A stretch of 64,000 nt of DNA from Nocardia veterana NBRC 100344 (GTDB taxonomy: Bacteria > Actinomycetota > Actinomycetes > Mycobacteriales > Mycobacteriaceae): assembly GCF_000308855.1 (NCBI RefSeq), contig NZ_BAGM01000035.1, positions 62,001 through 126,000 of the forward strand, given 5' to 3'. Positions 63,013 through 64,000 of this stretch are shown piece after piece (positions within the stretch are counted from its first letter, which is position 1; the number at the start of each line of letters is the position of its first letter). Made by a program: the position numbers and the translations under genes. A model generated the notes under the pieces. That model saw nothing but the letters and a program-made list of their open reading frames with translations. It did no database searches and was not told the origin of the DNA.

Positions 63013-63576
63013 ATGCGAATCGGCGCGGGAATTCTCGACATGGTGGGCAGCCGGCGGATGGCCGTCGCGGTGCTCACGGCGATCACCGGTTTCTACTATC
63101 TGTTCGTCGCGGTCACCAACTGCACCGACACCGTCACCAACCGTCGCGGTGTATCGGCCGTGCTGTCGATGCGGGCCACGATTCACAACCCGGGCACCGA
63201 CTGGCGAGCGATCACCAGTGGCAATGTCGCGCTGATCGCCTATGTGCTCGTGGTGATCTGGGAGTTCGCCATCGCCGTCGTCCTGCTCGTCGCCGCTGCT
63301 GCATGGGTGCGCGCACTGAGCGGACGTCCGAGCCGGGTGCGGCTGCGGCCGGACACCGCGGCCAAGTTGTCGAGCCTGGGCTGGACCATGGCGGTGCTGC
63401 TGTTCGCCGGCGGCTTCCTGACCATCGGCGGCGAGTGGTTCCGGATGTGGGCCAACAAGGAGGTGAACGCGTCCTCGGCGGCGCTGCAGAACTTCCTGAT
63501 CGCCGGCATCGGACTGATTCTGGTCCACCTCCCGGAATCTGCCTCGCGCCCGGAGGAGCGGGCCCAGGCCGAATGA
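63013..63576 (+). CDS. DUF2165-family small membrane protein
   Basis: A 187-residue protein with four hydrophobic segments (VAVLTAITGFYYLFVAV, LIAYVLVVIWEFAIAVVLLVAAAAW, LGWTMAVLLFAGGFLTIG, FLIAGIGLILVHL). NCTDTVTN and GGEWFRMW are typical of DUF2165 proteins. ATG 63013 is chosen because the frame before it is poor. It is in the inner membrane; the function is unknown. Confidence 0.82.
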   Translation: MRIGAGILDMVGSRRMAVAVLTAITGFYYLFVAVTNCTDTVTNRRGVSAVLSMRATIHNPGTDWRAITSGNVALIAYVLVVIWEFAIAVVLLVAAAAWVRALSGRPSRVRLRPDTAAKLSSLGWTMAVLLFAGGFLTIGGEWFRMWANKEVNASSAALQNFLIAGIGLILVHLPESASRPEERAQAE

Positions 63577-63729
63577 CGAACGGAGCAGCGCTCGACTCGA
63601 AGCCGACATCCGACGCCGCGGTACTCGGAGCGTGAAAATTCGGATAGCCGGCTCGTCACTGCGAGGTGGTAGCGCGCCTGATTACCCGGTGCGAGCGTGT
63701 CCCTGCAACGTAGTGATGGATGCTGATCG

Positions 63730-64000
63730 TCAAGCGACCGAGCTGTCGGCGTGGATGGCGCGCACGATGCTGGTCAGCACGCCGGGAAACCGGTCCTCGA
63801 CTTCGTCGAGACGGAGGGTGTGCCGACGGCAACTGCCTTCCTGAATGACGCGCACGAGTCCTGCTTCGCGGAGCACCTTGAGATGATGCGACAGCGTCGA
63901 TGGGGTGACTGTTACATCGAATTCTCCGCAGACCGTGCCTCCTGCGCCGGCGAGCTGGCCGACCACCTGCAAACGCACCGGGTCGGATAGTGCGTTGAGG
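63730..64000 (-). CDS. ArsR-family regulator, cut by window end
   Basis: The C-terminal 90 residues of an ArsR-type winged-helix protein. LSDPVRLQVVGQLAGAGG opens the visible part, TPSTLSHHLKVLREAGLVRV is the recognition helix and wing, and SCRRHTLRLDEVEDRFPGVL follows. The N-terminus lies beyond base 64000. No metal-binding ELCVC-type motif is visible; the segment at that place reads GTVCGEFDVTV, with one Cys. The inducer is unknown. Confidence 0.88.
   Translation of the reverse strand, partial: LNALSDPVRLQVVGQLAGAGGTVCGEFDVTVTPSTLSHHLKVLREAGLVRVIQEGSCRRHTLRLDEVEDRFPGVLTSIVRAIHADSSVA

Overview
The window comes from a very GC-rich, mycolic-acid-producing actinobacterium, most likely Nocardia or a close relative. 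The evidence is a single-chain type I fatty acid synthase followed by acpS, a mycolate reductase (CmrA), DesA- and DesA3-type desaturases, and a gene order close to the Mycobacterium tuberculosis Rv2509-Rv2524c segment. The genus is inferred; no rRNA gene or species marker is present.

Region 1 (about 1-13 kb) reads as a compact dormancy/hypoxia island. It holds a RafH-type ribosome hibernation factor, a double-domain universal stress protein, a WhiB-like Fe-S protein, a DosR-type response regulator, a double-module Lrp/AsnC regulator, a secreted or membrane-anchored protein and a 48-residue membrane peptide. These are followed by a 1413-residue hydrophobic glycine-zipper protein, a class F-like sortase and two more RafH paralogs. 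Two sites resembling the DosR box (GGGACAT..G.CCC) precede the stress-protein gene and the secreted-protein gene. No DosS/DosT kinase is visible. By eye, codon use here is more AT-tolerant than in the rest of the window.

Region 2 (13-17 kb) has an acyl-ACP desaturase, small metabolic genes, an EamA transporter and tRNA-Leu. Region 3 (17-47 kb) is the conserved envelope block: fas-acpS, a TetR regulator, an actinobacterial membrane protein, bcp, a DUF3618 protein, an Excalibur protein, an inserted pirin/P450/MarR/EchA segment, tRNA-Lys, an LdtB-like L,D-transpeptidase, a MetE-like protein, tRNA-His, orn, a HerA-like ATPase, a lysA-type decarboxylase, cmrA, a VOC protein, fadH and PadR. Fatty-acid synthesis, 4'-phosphopantetheine loading, mycolate maturation and peptidoglycan 3-3 crosslinking therefore sit together.

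Region 4 (48-53 kb) has a TetR regulator divergent from a ferredoxin-reductase/DesA3 pair, a DUF4254 protein, a 22-bp tandem repeat and a tiny TGS-repeat peptide gene. Region 5 (53-64 kb) has a three-gene ABC-2 exporter, an ectB-like aminotransferase without ectA or ectC, an ABBA aromatic prenyltransferase, tRNA-Gly, DUF445, SnoaL, MmcQ and flavoprotein genes, a 21-residue peptide gene with a perfect 19-bp terminator stem, a DUF2165 membrane protein and an ArsR gene cut by the window end.

The three strongest candidates for undescribed biology are the giant glycine-zipper protein with its adjacent sortase inside a DosR-type island, the triplicated RafH factors, and a scattered family of small TGS(A/S)-motif peptides that could be mycomembrane components.
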